From positions 446,660-510,659 of the forward strand of contig NZ_CP156892.1 of assembly GCF_019249795.2 (NCBI RefSeq): a stretch of 64,000 bases of DNA, read 5' to 3'. Numbering within the stretch: position 1 is the stretch's first letter; each line of letters begins with the position of its first letter. This DNA comes from Segatella copri. GTDB taxonomy: Bacteria > Bacteroidota > Bacteroidia > Bacteroidales > Bacteroidaceae. Below, piece by piece: positions 35,377 through 43,861 of the stretch. The position numbers and the translations under genes were made by a program. The notes under the pieces are model-generated. The model saw only the letters and a program-made list of their open reading frames with translations. It had not been told where the DNA came from and did not search any database.

Positions 35377-35416
35377 AGATGCCTTGGTGCAGTATTTTTA
35401 CTGCATCAAGGCATCT
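35377..35416. terminator. 18-bp hairpin after the DUF5686 gene
   Basis: 35377-35394 pairs with 35399-35416 over 18 bp with one G-T pair and a TTTT loop. The T-run needed for intrinsic termination is present only on the minus strand (TTTTTTC after the stem), so for the plus-strand gene it is more likely a 3' stabilising or bidirectional element. Confidence 0.6.
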
Positions 35417-35454
35417 GCGTACATATATAAACTACATATAAGAGAGTAAACACA

Positions 35455-36093
35455 ATGAAGATTCTATTAGCAGACAAACAGGACATCACAAGAGCCGGAT
35501 TGAGCTATGTGATCAGTAAGATAGAGGGTTTGGAAACCCGAACCGTCGAAGACAAGGCAGACCTGATGCTTGCCTTAAGGGAGAATGAGGATACGGTCGT
35601 AATACTCGACTACACCCTTTTCGACATCAATGATGCTGCCGAGTTACTTATTTTAAACCAGCGTTTCCCATACACGCGCTGGCTACTGTTCAGTGAGGAT
35701 CTGAGTGCCGATTTCGTGAAGATTCTCATCGCCAGCAGTACGCAGTTCAGCGTATTACTGAAGGAGTGTTCGCTAATGGAAATCAAGGAGGCGATACGTT
35801 TTTGTGTGGCAAGCAACCGTTTTGTCTGCCAGCGCATGATGGAGGTTCTTCTGGCTCCGAAACAGGAGGAGCAGGAGAAAATCAACCTCACCAAGACCGA
35901 GACAGAGATTCTGAAGGACATTGCGCTGGGAATGACGACGAAAGAAATAGCCGAGAAGCGCTTTTCCAGCTTCCATACGGTCAATACCCACCGCAAGAAC
36001 ATATTCCGCAAGCTGGGCGTAAACAACGTTCATGAGGCTACGAAATATGCGCTGAGAGCCGGTTTGGTTGATTCGGCAGAATACTATATTTAA
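35455..36093 (+). CDS. LuxR/NarL-type response regulator
   Basis: 212 residues. A receiver-like domain (about 1-120) has an acidic pocket ADKQD and a likely phospho-Asp52 in VILDYTLFD. The C-terminal LuxR HTH (about 143-205) reads LTKTETEILKDIALGMTTKEIAEKRFSSFHTVNTHRKNIFRKLGV. No histidine kinase lies beside it, so it is an orphan regulator. The start has a weak upstream signal only. Confidence 0.88.
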   Translation: MKILLADKQDITRAGLSYVISKIEGLETRTVEDKADLMLALRENEDTVVILDYTLFDINDAAELLILNQRFPYTRWLLFSEDLSADFVKILIASSTQFSVLLKECSLMEIKEAIRFCVASNRFVCQRMMEVLLAPKQEEQEKINLTKTETEILKDIALGMTTKEIAEKRFSSFHTVNTHRKNIFRKLGVNNVHEATKYALRAGLVDSAEYYI

Positions 36094-36171
36094 GTTTATA
36101 GTTGATAGTTTATAGCAATCTTGCGAACGGCTACGCCCTATTAACTATAAACTATTAACTTTTTTAGTGGA

Positions 36172-36324
36172 GGGGGTTAACAGAGTTAACAGTTAACAGC
36201 TGTTTTTTGCATGGTCTCCCTCGCGTACCTTATTATATAATAATATATATATACTTATTTTTATATAAGTGTGTGGATGAAAGTATGCATTTTTGGGGTG
36301 TTAACTGTTAACCTGTTAACCCCC
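36172..36324. repeat. Inverted repeat built of GTTAAC units
   Basis: 36172-36198 and 36299-36324 are inverted copies (26 of 27 positions, one indel). Each carries three GTTAAC motifs after a GGGGG end. The 100-bp interior is very AT-rich. Confidence 0.85.
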
Positions 36325-36557
36325 ATCTTAATTTTCTCTTTCCAGAGCGCATTTTTTATCTTGGCAAGCGTCTTATATTAAGACGGAGAAGTGCCTTATA
36401 TTAAGACAGATAAGAGGCTTAAATGATGACCAGCGGGAGGCTTCAATGATGCTTCACGAGGGGGCAATTAATGCGTCGCGACGGAAAAAACAGCCATTTT
36501 ACAGCCATTTTTCATCCTATCGCGATGCATTCTACTGAACTTTCGCATGAAGCCCCA

Positions 36558-36756
36558 CACGCCCTGAAAGGGCAGAAGCTCCTAGCCCAGGGCATCGCCC
36601 TGGGTATTATGGACGCAAACTTGTCGCCCTGTAAGGGCAAAAGCTTTGTTTATCGCCTGGTATTTTAAAGCTTTTGCCCTTACAGGGCGCCTTGCTGATT
36701 GCTAGTATACCCAGGGCGCTGCCCTGGGCTAGGAGCTTCTGCCCTTTCAGGGCGTG
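36558..36756. repeat. Nested 199-bp inverted repeat (large hairpin)
   Basis: Outer arms 36558-36607 and 36707-36756 match at 49 of 50 positions. Inner arms 36625-36647 and 36667-36689 match at all 23. Each arm is itself built from short GCCCTG...CAGGGC palindromes. No gene covers it; it looks like a mobile or dispersed palindromic element. Confidence 0.9.
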
Positions 36757-36830
36757 CTGCTTCCGGAGTTTGTGGACCTTCAGCCCGTTGCTTGAACCAC
36801 ATGAGAAAGTTTAGCATTCTTAATTTTCTC

Positions 36831-36918
36831 AACCAGAAAGCTATAAGTTGCTAACCGGAAAGCTATGGGTTGCTAACCGGAAAACTATGAGTTGAGAACC
36901 ACAAAACTATGAGTTAGG
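36831..36918 (+). repeat. Four tandem 22-bp degenerate repeats
   Basis: Units start AACC at 36831, 36853, 36875 and 36897, of the form AACCggAAAgCTATGaGTTgct. Neighbouring units differ at three to five positions. Confidence 0.8.
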
Positions 36919-36997
36919 ATTCTTAACATAAAGCTCTAAAGCAGCCTAAGGAGAATAAGAGAGGTTGGAACGTAAACAGTTGGGAATGAGCAGATTT

Positions 36998-37121
36998 GCA
37001 CAAAGTTGCCAAATCGGCATAAAGCAAGCGAGTGAGGAATATTGAAGTAGTTCAGTTACTAAATCGTGAGCCACAGTTACCTATGCAAAGCAGGTAACAA
37101 TACGGAAAGGCAACTTTGTGC
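36998..37121. repeat. 13-bp inverted repeat before the integrase
   Basis: GCACAAAGTTGCC (36998-37010) and GGCAACTTTGTGC (37109-37121) are perfect inverted copies, 94 bp before the first integrase ATG. They could mark the left end or an integrase-binding region of the mobile element. No matching copy was found at the other side. Confidence 0.6.
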
Positions 37122-37214
37122 ATCAACGGATTTTATTGCACTGATTCTCAATGATTTGCGTATCAAGGAACGCTTACAAAATGATTATATTTGCACACTC
37201 AAAATGTAAGCGTT

Positions 37215-38447
37215 ATGAAAATCGAAAAATTCAAGGTGTTGCTCTACCTAAAAAAGAGCGGAATGGACAAGAATGGAAAAGCTCCCATCATGGGACGCAT
37301 CACGGTGAACAGGACTATGGCGCAGTTCTCCTGCAAGTTGTCTTGCTCTCCATCGCTTTGGAATCCTCGTGCCAGCCGATTGGAGGGCAAGAGCAAGGAA
37401 GCCGTGGAAACCAACAAGGACATCGAGCAGTTGTTGCTTTCCATCCAAAAGGCATTCGATGTGCTTGTGGAAAAGAGAACGGACTTCGAGGCTAAGGATG
37501 TCAAGGAGGCCTTGCAGGGCAGCGTCAAGACACAGACCACCCTTCTCTCCTTCGTGGACGAGCATATCAGTGAACTCAGCACCCATGAGGGCATCGATAT
37601 GTCGAAGAGCAGTGTCTGGACTTACAGAAAGATTCGCAAGAATCTCGCTGAGTTCATCGGGGAGAAGTATAGGTTGACTGATTTGGCTTTCGGACAGCTG
37701 ACCGAGCCTTTCATCAGTGACTTTCACCATTACCTGCTTGACGAGAAAGGCTTTTCATCAGGAACCATCACCATCTATGTGTCGCTCTTCAAGAAGATGT
37801 GCCGCATCGCCTTTGAGCGAGGCTTGTGCAAGAACCTGCTGTTCGCCCATTATCGGGTTGGCACTCCAAGGGTTACGACACCCAAGGCTCTCAGCATGTC
37901 TGATTTCATAAAAATCCGTGATGTGGAACTGCCCGAAGACAAGCCGAGACTATCCGTTAGCCGTGACCTGTTTCTTTTCGCCTGCTATGCAGGAACAGCC
38001 TTCATAGACACCGTTTCCATCACGAAAGCCAATGTCAAGGTGTTGGAGGATGGTGACAAATGGCTCATCTATAACCGCAAGAAGACCGGAACACTTGCCA
38101 GGGTGAAACTCCTGCCCGAAGCATTGGAGCTGATGGCGAAATACGAGGACGGGGCAAGAGATACCCTTTTCCCATTGCTGAGCACGAATCGTGTTCGTAT
38201 CGATCTCATCACCATCTGCAAGTTGGCGGAAACGAGCAAGACCTATTCCTACCATTCGGGACGACACTCGTTCGCCAGCCTCATTACGCTGGAGGCTGGT
38301 GTGCCGATGGAGACCATCTGCAAGATGCTCGGTCACAAGGATGTGAAGATGACGCAGCGGTATGCGAGAGTGACCCAAAAGAAGCTGTTTGAGGACATGG
38401 ACAAGTTCATCGCTGCAACCGAGAAGGACTTCTTTCTCGCATTATGA
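37215..38447 (+). CDS. Tyrosine-type site-specific recombinase (integrase 1)
   Basis: 410 residues from the ATG at 37215. An arm-binding N-terminus and a SAM-like core-binding domain (about 100-200) precede the catalytic domain. The second box is YSYHSGRHSF (HxxR), then LGHKDVKMTQRYARV with the nucleophilic tyrosine. The position of the first catalytic arginine reads AGTAFIDTVSI, with Ala instead of Arg, as is known for IntDOT-like enzymes. It is the first gene of the mobilizable element and is followed 64 bp later by a second recombinase. Confidence 0.93.
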   Translation: MKIEKFKVLLYLKKSGMDKNGKAPIMGRITVNRTMAQFSCKLSCSPSLWNPRASRLEGKSKEAVETNKDIEQLLLSIQKAFDVLVEKRTDFEAKDVKEALQGSVKTQTTLLSFVDEHISELSTHEGIDMSKSSVWTYRKIRKNLAEFIGEKYRLTDLAFGQLTEPFISDFHHYLLDEKGFSSGTITIYVSLFKKMCRIAFERGLCKNLLFAHYRVGTPRVTTPKALSMSDFIKIRDVELPEDKPRLSVSRDLFLFACYAGTAFIDTVSITKANVKVLEDGDKWLIYNRKKTGTLARVKLLPEALELMAKYEDGARDTLFPLLSTNRVRIDLITICKLAETSKTYSYHSGRHSFASLITLEAGVPMETICKMLGHKDVKMTQRYARVTQKKLFEDMDKFIAATEKDFFLAL

Positions 38448-38511
38448 CCAAGGCTTTCAACTTTTCTTTTTACAGTTTCAACTACATTATTATATTATAA
38501 GGACAACAACT

Positions 38512-39708
38512 ATGAGCAGAAGTACATTTTCAATTTTGCCTTACATCAACAGACAGAAGGTGAAGGCAGACGGAACAGCCAACATACTTTGCCGCATCAC
38601 CGTTGACGGCAAAAGTGCAGCCATTTCCACAGGCATATCCTGTACCCCACAGGAGTGGAACGCCAAGAAGGGAGAGGTACGGAACGCAAGGGACAACGGA
38701 CGATTGGCAAGTTTCCTTGCTGAGGTCAAGGATAAATACAACTCACTTCTTACCGCCAATGGCATCATCACCGTGGAAATGCTGAAGGCTGTGTTGAAGG
38801 ACAAGGATACGACAGGAAGGTTCTTGCTGAACTTTGGTGATACCATCGTGGAATGGTATCGAACCTCAAAAGCCAGACAAACCTTCCTGCACAAGCGGAC
38901 ATGGCAGAAGAACCTGAGAGCCTTTGTCCATTCGTTGGATAAGGACGACATCGCCTTTGAGGACATAGACGAGAATTTCGGGGAGGAATACAAGCTATTC
39001 CTGAAACGAGACCAGGGACGCATCGACAGCTACGTGAACCATTGCCTTCTCTGGCTGAACATGTTGATGTACAAGGCTGTGGACAGGAGCATTATCCGCT
39101 TCAATCCCATAGCCAAGATAGGGTATGAGAAGAAGGCAGCCCCGAAGATGACCCATATCAGCAAGGCAGACTTCATCAAGATGCTCTCTACCCCGATGGC
39201 TGACGAGCGAACGGAGCTTGCACGCAGATGTTTCATTTTTGCCTCGCTCACCTCCTTATCCTATATAGATGTAAAGAAACTGTACCCTCACCATATCAGT
39301 GAGAACTCCGAGGGTAGGAAGTTCATCCGCAAGGAAAGAGAGAAGACAGGCGTGGAGTTCTTCGTGCCACTCCATCCGATAGCCGAGAAGATTCTTTCGC
39401 TCTACAATACCACGGACGACAGCAAGCCTGTGTTTCCTCTAGGTGAGAAGAAAGACATCTATCTTGATGTGCATACTCTTGGAATGGTGCTTGGCATAAG
39501 TAATAAGTTGGGATTCCACGCCAGCCGCCATACATTCGGAGTCTTGATGCTCAACGAGGACATTCCCATCGGCAGCATAGCCAAGATGATGGGACACGCA
39601 GACATCACAAGCACACAGGTCTATGCGCAGGTGACGGAGCAGAAGATTTCAAATGACATGGATAAGCTTATTGCCAAGCGAGAAAGGAACAAAAATCCAA
39701 TGGCATAG
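38512..39708 (+). CDS. Tyrosine-type site-specific recombinase (integrase 2)
   Basis: 398 residues. The ATG at 38512 follows an AAGGACAAC leader. The layout is the same as in integrase 1: arm-binding start SRSTFSILPYINRQKVKADG, core-binding domain, catalytic domain with FHASRHTFG (HxxR) and MGHADITSTQVYAQV. The first-arginine position is TSLSYIDV (Ser). Tandem recombinases of this kind are common in Bacteroides mobilizable elements and may act together in integration and excision. Confidence 0.93.
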   Translation: MSRSTFSILPYINRQKVKADGTANILCRITVDGKSAAISTGISCTPQEWNAKKGEVRNARDNGRLASFLAEVKDKYNSLLTANGIITVEMLKAVLKDKDTTGRFLLNFGDTIVEWYRTSKARQTFLHKRTWQKNLRAFVHSLDKDDIAFEDIDENFGEEYKLFLKRDQGRIDSYVNHCLLWLNMLMYKAVDRSIIRFNPIAKIGYEKKAAPKMTHISKADFIKMLSTPMADERTELARRCFIFASLTSLSYIDVKKLYPHHISENSEGRKFIRKEREKTGVEFFVPLHPIAEKILSLYNTTDDSKPVFPLGEKKDIYLDVHTLGMVLGISNKLGFHASRHTFGVLMLNEDIPIGSIAKMMGHADITSTQVYAQVTEQKISNDMDKLIAKRERNKNPMA

Positions 39709-39858
39709 ACCTGCCATAAAGCAACGTTCCTTGGAGGCTTTGCGCCTCCAGCCACTTGGGCGAACCTCCGCAGTGTGTTTTAGCATGGTATTAGATTTAT
39801 ACAGGTAACACAAATGATACCCGGCAAACACGAACAACTCGGTATAGCCAATAAAACG

Positions 39859-39907
39859 AGGCGACAACCTATAACAGCCACACTCGGTAAGTTATACGTT
39901 GTCGCCT
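39859..39907. terminator. 17-bp stem between convergent genes
   Basis: AGGCGACAAC-c-TATAAC (39859-39875) pairs with GTTATA-c-GTTGTCGCCT (39891-39907), with one C-C mismatch. It lies between integrase 2 and the leftward HTH gene and probably ends transcription from one or both sides. A smaller GGAGGC/GCCTCC hairpin is at 39733-39749. Confidence 0.6.
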
Positions 39908-39946
39908 TGTTCATTTCACCCCACTCATCAAGGACATGTATTTCTC

Positions 39947-40255
39947 CTACAAGCCCTTCATTCTGTACGCCTCACGATAGTTAGCCATCAGAATCTTCTG
40001 AATGTCGGACTCGCGGTAGAGTATCTTTCCGCCAAGCTGGATATACGGGATGACACCGTTGTTTCGGTAGTCCTGCAGGGTTCTTCTGCTCAGTTGCAGC
40101 CTGGCACAAAGCTCCTTGTCCGTCATGAAGCGCTCACCGTCAAGCATGGGGCGGTAGTTCATCACGGCACGTTCAAAATTGTCAACCATTCGGTTGAGGT
40201 GGTTCACGATGTGGTTCATCCACTCGCTGTTTCTTGTCATTACTTCATTGCTCAT
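39947..40255 (-). CDS. Helix-turn-helix (excisionase-like) protein
   Basis: 102 residues. The C-terminal half is a MerR/excisionase-type winged helix: FMTDKELCARLQLSRRTLQDYRNNGVIPYIQLGGKILYRESDIQKIL. The N-terminal half is helical. Proteins of this type help Bacteroides integrases excise their elements or regulate them. It is the second gene of a leftward pair. Confidence 0.87.
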   Translation of the reverse strand: MSNEVMTRNSEWMNHIVNHLNRMVDNFERAVMNYRPMLDGERFMTDKELCARLQLSRRTLQDYRNNGVIPYIQLGGKILYRESDIQKILMANYREAYRMKGL

Positions 40256-40337
40256 AGTTGTCTCGTTTTATTGTTGATACTTACGTTACTCGGTTTACTT
40301 GCTGCTTTGGATTAAGTGGCTGTTGTATATTGACAGC

Positions 40338-40649
40338 CTAACCTGTGCGCTTGCGAAAGCGCATGTCCTTTTTCTTGTCCTCCACTACTGCTACGATAGC
40401 CATCACGTCCTCCGGCTTGTAGTAGGTCTTGTGGCTGATTTGCGTATAAGCCAAAGTTCCGTTGTCCCGAAGCGTCTGCACTGTCCGTGGGCAGATGTTG
40501 AGCGTCTGACACACGTCCTGCGTGTCGAGCCACTTGTTCATGGTCTTGTCCTCACTGCGCTCACGGATTCTGTCCATGCGCTTCACGAAGTTCTCCAACT
40601 GGGCATCAAGATAGTTGAATGCCTCTTCCTCGAATACGATGAATCCCAT
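40338..40649 (-). CDS. Helix-turn-helix (excisionase-like) protein
   Basis: 103 residues, a paralogue of the next gene. HTH region: KWLDTQDVCQTLNICPRTVQTLRDNGTLAYTQISHKTYYKPEDVMAIV, preceded by a helical N-terminus. It ends DMRFRKRTG. A TATCTTTGC box lies about 78 bp upstream. It probably acts with the integrases of the same element. Confidence 0.87.
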   Translation of the reverse strand: MGFIVFEEEAFNYLDAQLENFVKRMDRIRERSEDKTMNKWLDTQDVCQTLNICPRTVQTLRDNGTLAYTQISHKTYYKPEDVMAIVAVVEDKKKDMRFRKRTG

Positions 40650-40726
40650 ACTTTTCTTTTTTTAAGTTGATACTATTTTGTATGTCGCAAAGCTCCACGC
40701 ATATGCAGTGCTCTACGTTTGTGAGT

Positions 40727-40735
40727 GCAAAGATA
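40727..40735 (-). promoter_or_regulatory. TAnnTTTGC minus-7 box for the two HTH genes
   Basis: TATCTTTGC on the minus strand. The rest of the 396-bp gap (40650-41045) also holds a near-consensus TTACTTTGC at 40973-40981 pointing right, towards the DUF3408 gene. Confidence 0.6.
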
Positions 40736-41045
40736 AGGCACGGCAATCTAAAAACAAGCGTTTTCAATTTCTGTGGCAGTATGTTGCCGGGGTTTGCCGA
40801 CTTCAACGCCAAAAACAACAAGAAAAACTTGCACGACTGCAACGAATACATGAACAATGATGAGTTGAGAAATACGTTGAAGTTCTCACAACTATCTCGG
40901 TATGCAAATAAGCAAGCCACAACTAAATTGCCACGTTACACCCAATCAGTTGCATGGCTGCACTCAGTACACTTACTTTGCACCCGACAATCGGTCAATG
41001 GTGCAAACCGTGACCACTATACTAACAAATAAAACAGCATAAGCT

Positions 41046-41525
41046 ATGGCAAGAACAAAAGAAACGAAAATGTCTCCTGAACAGCAGGAGAAAATGACAC
41101 AGGAGGTGGTGGCTTCGCTTCAATCATCCACTTATGGTAAAGACTATGCCCAAGAACATAGCTCTTTCTTTGAAGAGGTGGAGAACTCCGATTTAGAAGT
41201 TGTGACAGAGAATGTGGCTGCAACAACCTCCTGTATGGAGGACGAGCTAACGAACGAAGCTCTATCGCCATCGAATCCGCAGAAGCGCATCAGCGGCAAG
41301 CAGCGCAAGGCGACACTGGAGGAGTATCAGCAGACATTCCTCCAAGTTCCAAGGATTGACGACCGCAAGCCAGTCTTTGTCAGTTCCGATGTGCGAGACC
41401 GTCTTGATCGTGTCGTCCGCATCCTCGGAGGGAGACGCATGAGCGTATCGGGCATCATCGAGAACATCTTGCGCCACCACCTAAGCCTTTATGAAGAGGA
41501 CTTCGAGGCTTGGCGCAAATTGTGA
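41046..41525 (+). CDS. DUF3408 family protein
   Basis: 159 residues. The N-terminal two thirds are polar and disordered. The C-terminal part is a compact ribbon-helix-helix-like domain: RKPVFVSSDVRDRLDRVVRILGGRRMSVSGIIENILRHHLSLYEEDFEAWRKL, the DUF3408 signature (here split in words only for reading). The family is found in Bacteroidetes conjugative and mobilizable elements, usually before mobilization genes, as here. It may be an auxiliary DNA-binding protein. Confidence 0.83.
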   Translation: MARTKETKMSPEQQEKMTQEVVASLQSSTYGKDYAQEHSSFFEEVENSDLEVVTENVAATTSCMEDELTNEALSPSNPQKRISGKQRKATLEEYQQTFLQVPRIDDRKPVFVSSDVRDRLDRVVRILGGRRMSVSGIIENILRHHLSLYEEDFEAWRKL

Positions 41526-41594
41526 GAATTAAGGTCTGCGACCTTGGACATGGATAGCTGAAAGGCTGTAGTTCCAACTAACGTGTTCTGAGAG

Positions 41595-41636
41595 GGAGCG
41601 AGGTTATGTTTTGGGAACCCCAAAACGCCTCGCTCC
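41595..41636. other. Candidate origin of transfer (oriT) hairpin
   Basis: GGAGCGAGG (41595-41603) pairs with CCTCGCTCC (41628-41636). Inside it GTTTTGGG (41608-41615) pairs with CCCAAAAC (41619-41626). It lies in the 184-bp gap just before mobC and the relaxase, the usual place for oriT in mobilizable elements. The nick site is not identified. Confidence 0.55.
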
Positions 41637-41709
41637 ACCATGAGGGCGGAGGAATTTTGCTCCCAACGGTCGCAGAAAGAAAGTGCACCAACTGTAAACA
41701 GTATATCGA

Positions 41710-42123
41710 ATGACAAGCATGCAGGAACAGAACAAGAAAAAGGGCGGAAGACCGCCCACAGGCAGGGTTCGCAAGTTGTCGAAGTCTGTCACGGTGAAGT
41801 TCTCGAAGCCAAGCTACGAGGCATTGAGGCTGAGGGCGAGAAAAGCCAATCGCAAGTTGGCGGAGTACATCCGTGAGTCCGCCTTGAACGGCGAGGTGGT
41901 CAGCGGACACAATGCAGAGACGGTAGCCATCGCCAAGAATCTCATTGGCATGGCGAACAATCTCAACCAACTTACCAAGCTGTCGCATCAGAGAGGTTTC
42001 CATGAAACCCATGTATATGCGGTGGACTTGTTGAGAAGATTGAAAGCAATCCTTGGCGAGTATCGCCAAGCAAGTTCAAAATCGAAGCCATGCGGAATAG
42101 GCAGAAAGGAGGATGCCACATGA
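41710..42123 (+). CDS. mobC: Plasmid mobilization relaxosome protein MobC
   Basis: 137 residues (an ATG at 41719 is an alternative start). A basic N-terminus (KKKGGRPPTGRVRKLSKSVTVKFS) leads to an RHH-like DNA-binding part. The MobC block follows: NLIGMANNLNQLTKLSHQRGF...VDLLRRLKAIL. MobC proteins bind oriT and help the relaxase open it. Its stop overlaps the relaxase start by ATGA, so the two are translated together. Confidence 0.88.
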   Translation: MTSMQEQNKKKGGRPPTGRVRKLSKSVTVKFSKPSYEALRLRARKANRKLAEYIRESALNGEVVSGHNAETVAIAKNLIGMANNLNQLTKLSHQRGFHETHVYAVDLLRRLKAILGEYRQASSKSKPCGIGRKEDAT

Positions 42124-43070
42124 TAGGCAAGCTAAAGAAAGGTGCATCTTTTGGTGGTTGCGTCCGCTACGTGACAGGCAAGGACGAGGCGAAAATCCTT
42201 GCATCCGATGGAGTGTTACTCGGCACGAATGCCGAGATAGTACAAAGTTTTGAGCTGCAAAGACAGCTAAATCCAAGGATTAAGAAGCCTGTGGGACACA
42301 TTGCACTCAGTTTCAAGCCCGGGGACAAGCCACGTTTGACGGATGAATTCATGGCTAAGATAGCCCTTGAATACATGCAGATGATGGGGATAAAAGATAC
42401 TCAATTCATCATCGTAAGGCATCACAACACCGACAATCCACATTGTCATATCGTGTATAACCGCATCAATAACGAGGGCAAACTCATACCAGACAGGAAT
42501 GATTACAGGCGTAATGAGCAAGTGACCAAGGCTCTTAAATCCAAGTATGGGCTTACTTACGGAACTGACAAGAGCAAGACTAACACTCGCAAATTACGCA
42601 ATGCTGAGCGTGCCAAATATGAGATTCACAATGCAGTCAAGGATGCCTTGAAAGTCGTAGAAAATTGGCATAAGTTCAAGAATGAACTTGCAAAGCGAGG
42701 TGTTCACTTGGAGTTAGTCTATAAGGACAAGGAGAGAACCAAGGTGCAAGGTATCCGTTTCTGCAAGGATGGATATAGTTTCAAGGGGACACAGATTAGC
42801 CGAGACTATAGCTTTGGCAAACTGAATGCGAGATTTGAGGGAATGGAGAACCTTTTATCAGCAAGTGCCAACTCTGCTCAGCAATATGAGCAGGGCTGTT
42901 GCAAGAATGAGCAGGAGCCATCCATATCGGAGAGCAGCCAGGACCCTTGGGACGGTATTTCTTCCATTGGACTTTTTGCTCCAGCCAATGCTCAGACCTT
43001 TGAGTCTTTCCCAGAGGACGAATCATCCAAGAAGAAAAAGAAGAAACGCAGAAGAGGCTTTAGCCTTTGA
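42120..43070 (+). CDS. Relaxase/mobilization nuclease
   Basis: 316 residues from the ATG at 42120, inside the ATGA overlap with mobC. The N-terminus MIGKLKKGASFGGCVRYVTG holds the probable catalytic Tyr17. The metal-binding histidines are in RHHNTDNPHCHIVYNRI (motif III). It cuts one strand at oriT and carries it into the recipient. The C-terminus ends in a lysine/arginine run (KKKKKKRRRGF). No coupling protein or type IV secretion genes are present, so transfer needs a helper element. Confidence 0.93.
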   Translation: MIGKLKKGASFGGCVRYVTGKDEAKILASDGVLLGTNAEIVQSFELQRQLNPRIKKPVGHIALSFKPGDKPRLTDEFMAKIALEYMQMMGIKDTQFIIVRHHNTDNPHCHIVYNRINNEGKLIPDRNDYRRNEQVTKALKSKYGLTYGTDKSKTNTRKLRNAERAKYEIHNAVKDALKVVENWHKFKNELAKRGVHLELVYKDKERTKVQGIRFCKDGYSFKGTQISRDYSFGKLNARFEGMENLLSASANSAQQYEQGCCKNEQEPSISESSQDPWDGISSIGLFAPANAQTFESFPEDESSKKKKKKRRRGFSL

Positions 43071-43858
43071 TGCAAGTTACAAACCATTCAAACAACACCA
43101 GAACTATGAAAGAAGAAATGTTGGAAGCCATCTACGGCACAGTTGAGAGATTGGAGCAAAAAGTCGATGAACTTTCTGCCTCACCAAAGAATACAGAGGC
43201 GGAAAGCACTCCGGCCTCTGTAAGTGTTGATACTAGCAAACTTGAAAAAGCTATTCTTGCTATGGCTGTAAAAGAAGGGGAAGCTATTGACAAATTGGTA
43301 AGATTAAGAGAAGCTATCTGCATTTTTACCGACCTTACCAAAAAAGAAGCAAGCAAAGATGAACAGCGAAGTAAACTCTTGTTTGATACTGTTAATCAGG
43401 TGAAACAAGAGCTGAATGCCACATCAAAAATTGTGCAGGACAAACTTCACGCAATGGATAACACACCTCTGAAGAAAGTAGTGACTCATCGCTTCGAGCC
43501 AACTTCAAAGTCTGTTCTTCTTTTCATTGGTGGCTTGGCTCTATCTCTTGTTCTCTCCATTTGGGGCAATCTCACCCAATGGCGAGAGCATCAAGATTGG
43601 GAGGAGGCAGATTTGAAGTATCGGGCTTTGAAGATGGTGCTTCCATCCGATGACCCCAATGTTCGATACATCGAAAAGAACTTTTCTGTATGCCCAAATA
43701 AAGAAGTTATTGAGAATGTGAGAAATCGTGTTGCTGCTTATGAGGATTCTGTTTACCATCACTATAAAATGGTCAAAATGGCAGCAATTAAAGATAGCAT
43801 TGCTAATAGCCTATTTAAAGAGGCGAATGAAATTAAAAAGAAAATTAATAAGAAATAA
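43070..43858 (+). CDS. Mobilization-associated membrane protein, unknown family
   Basis: 262 residues; the ATG at 43070 shares its A with the relaxase stop. The N-terminal 140 residues are coiled-coil (MLEAIYGTVERLEQKVDELS and later heptads). One transmembrane helix (about 150-170, SVLLFIGGLALSLVLSIWGNL) is followed by a helical, charged C-terminus ending KKKINKK. Proteins of this build often follow relaxase genes in Bacteroides elements, but I do not know a function. It is the last gene of the mobilization unit. Confidence 0.75.
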   Translation: MQVTNHSNNTRTMKEEMLEAIYGTVERLEQKVDELSASPKNTEAESTPASVSVDTSKLEKAILAMAVKEGEAIDKLVRLREAICIFTDLTKKEASKDEQRSKLLFDTVNQVKQELNATSKIVQDKLHAMDNTPLKKVVTHRFEPTSKSVLLFIGGLALSLVLSIWGNLTQWREHQDWEEADLKYRALKMVLPSDDPNVRYIEKNFSVCPNKEVIENVRNRVAAYEDSVYHHYKMVKMAAIKDSIANSLFKEANEIKKKINKK

Positions 43859-43861
43859 TAG

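Noticed and set aside
36471..36668. A 65-codon frame in the repeat-rich gap
   Set aside because: Most of it is the arm of the nested palindrome. There is no promoter or ribosome-binding site.
36100..37200. CRISPR array among the repeats
   Set aside because: The repeats are inverted or directly abutting (22-bp units without spacers), and no cas genes are nearby.
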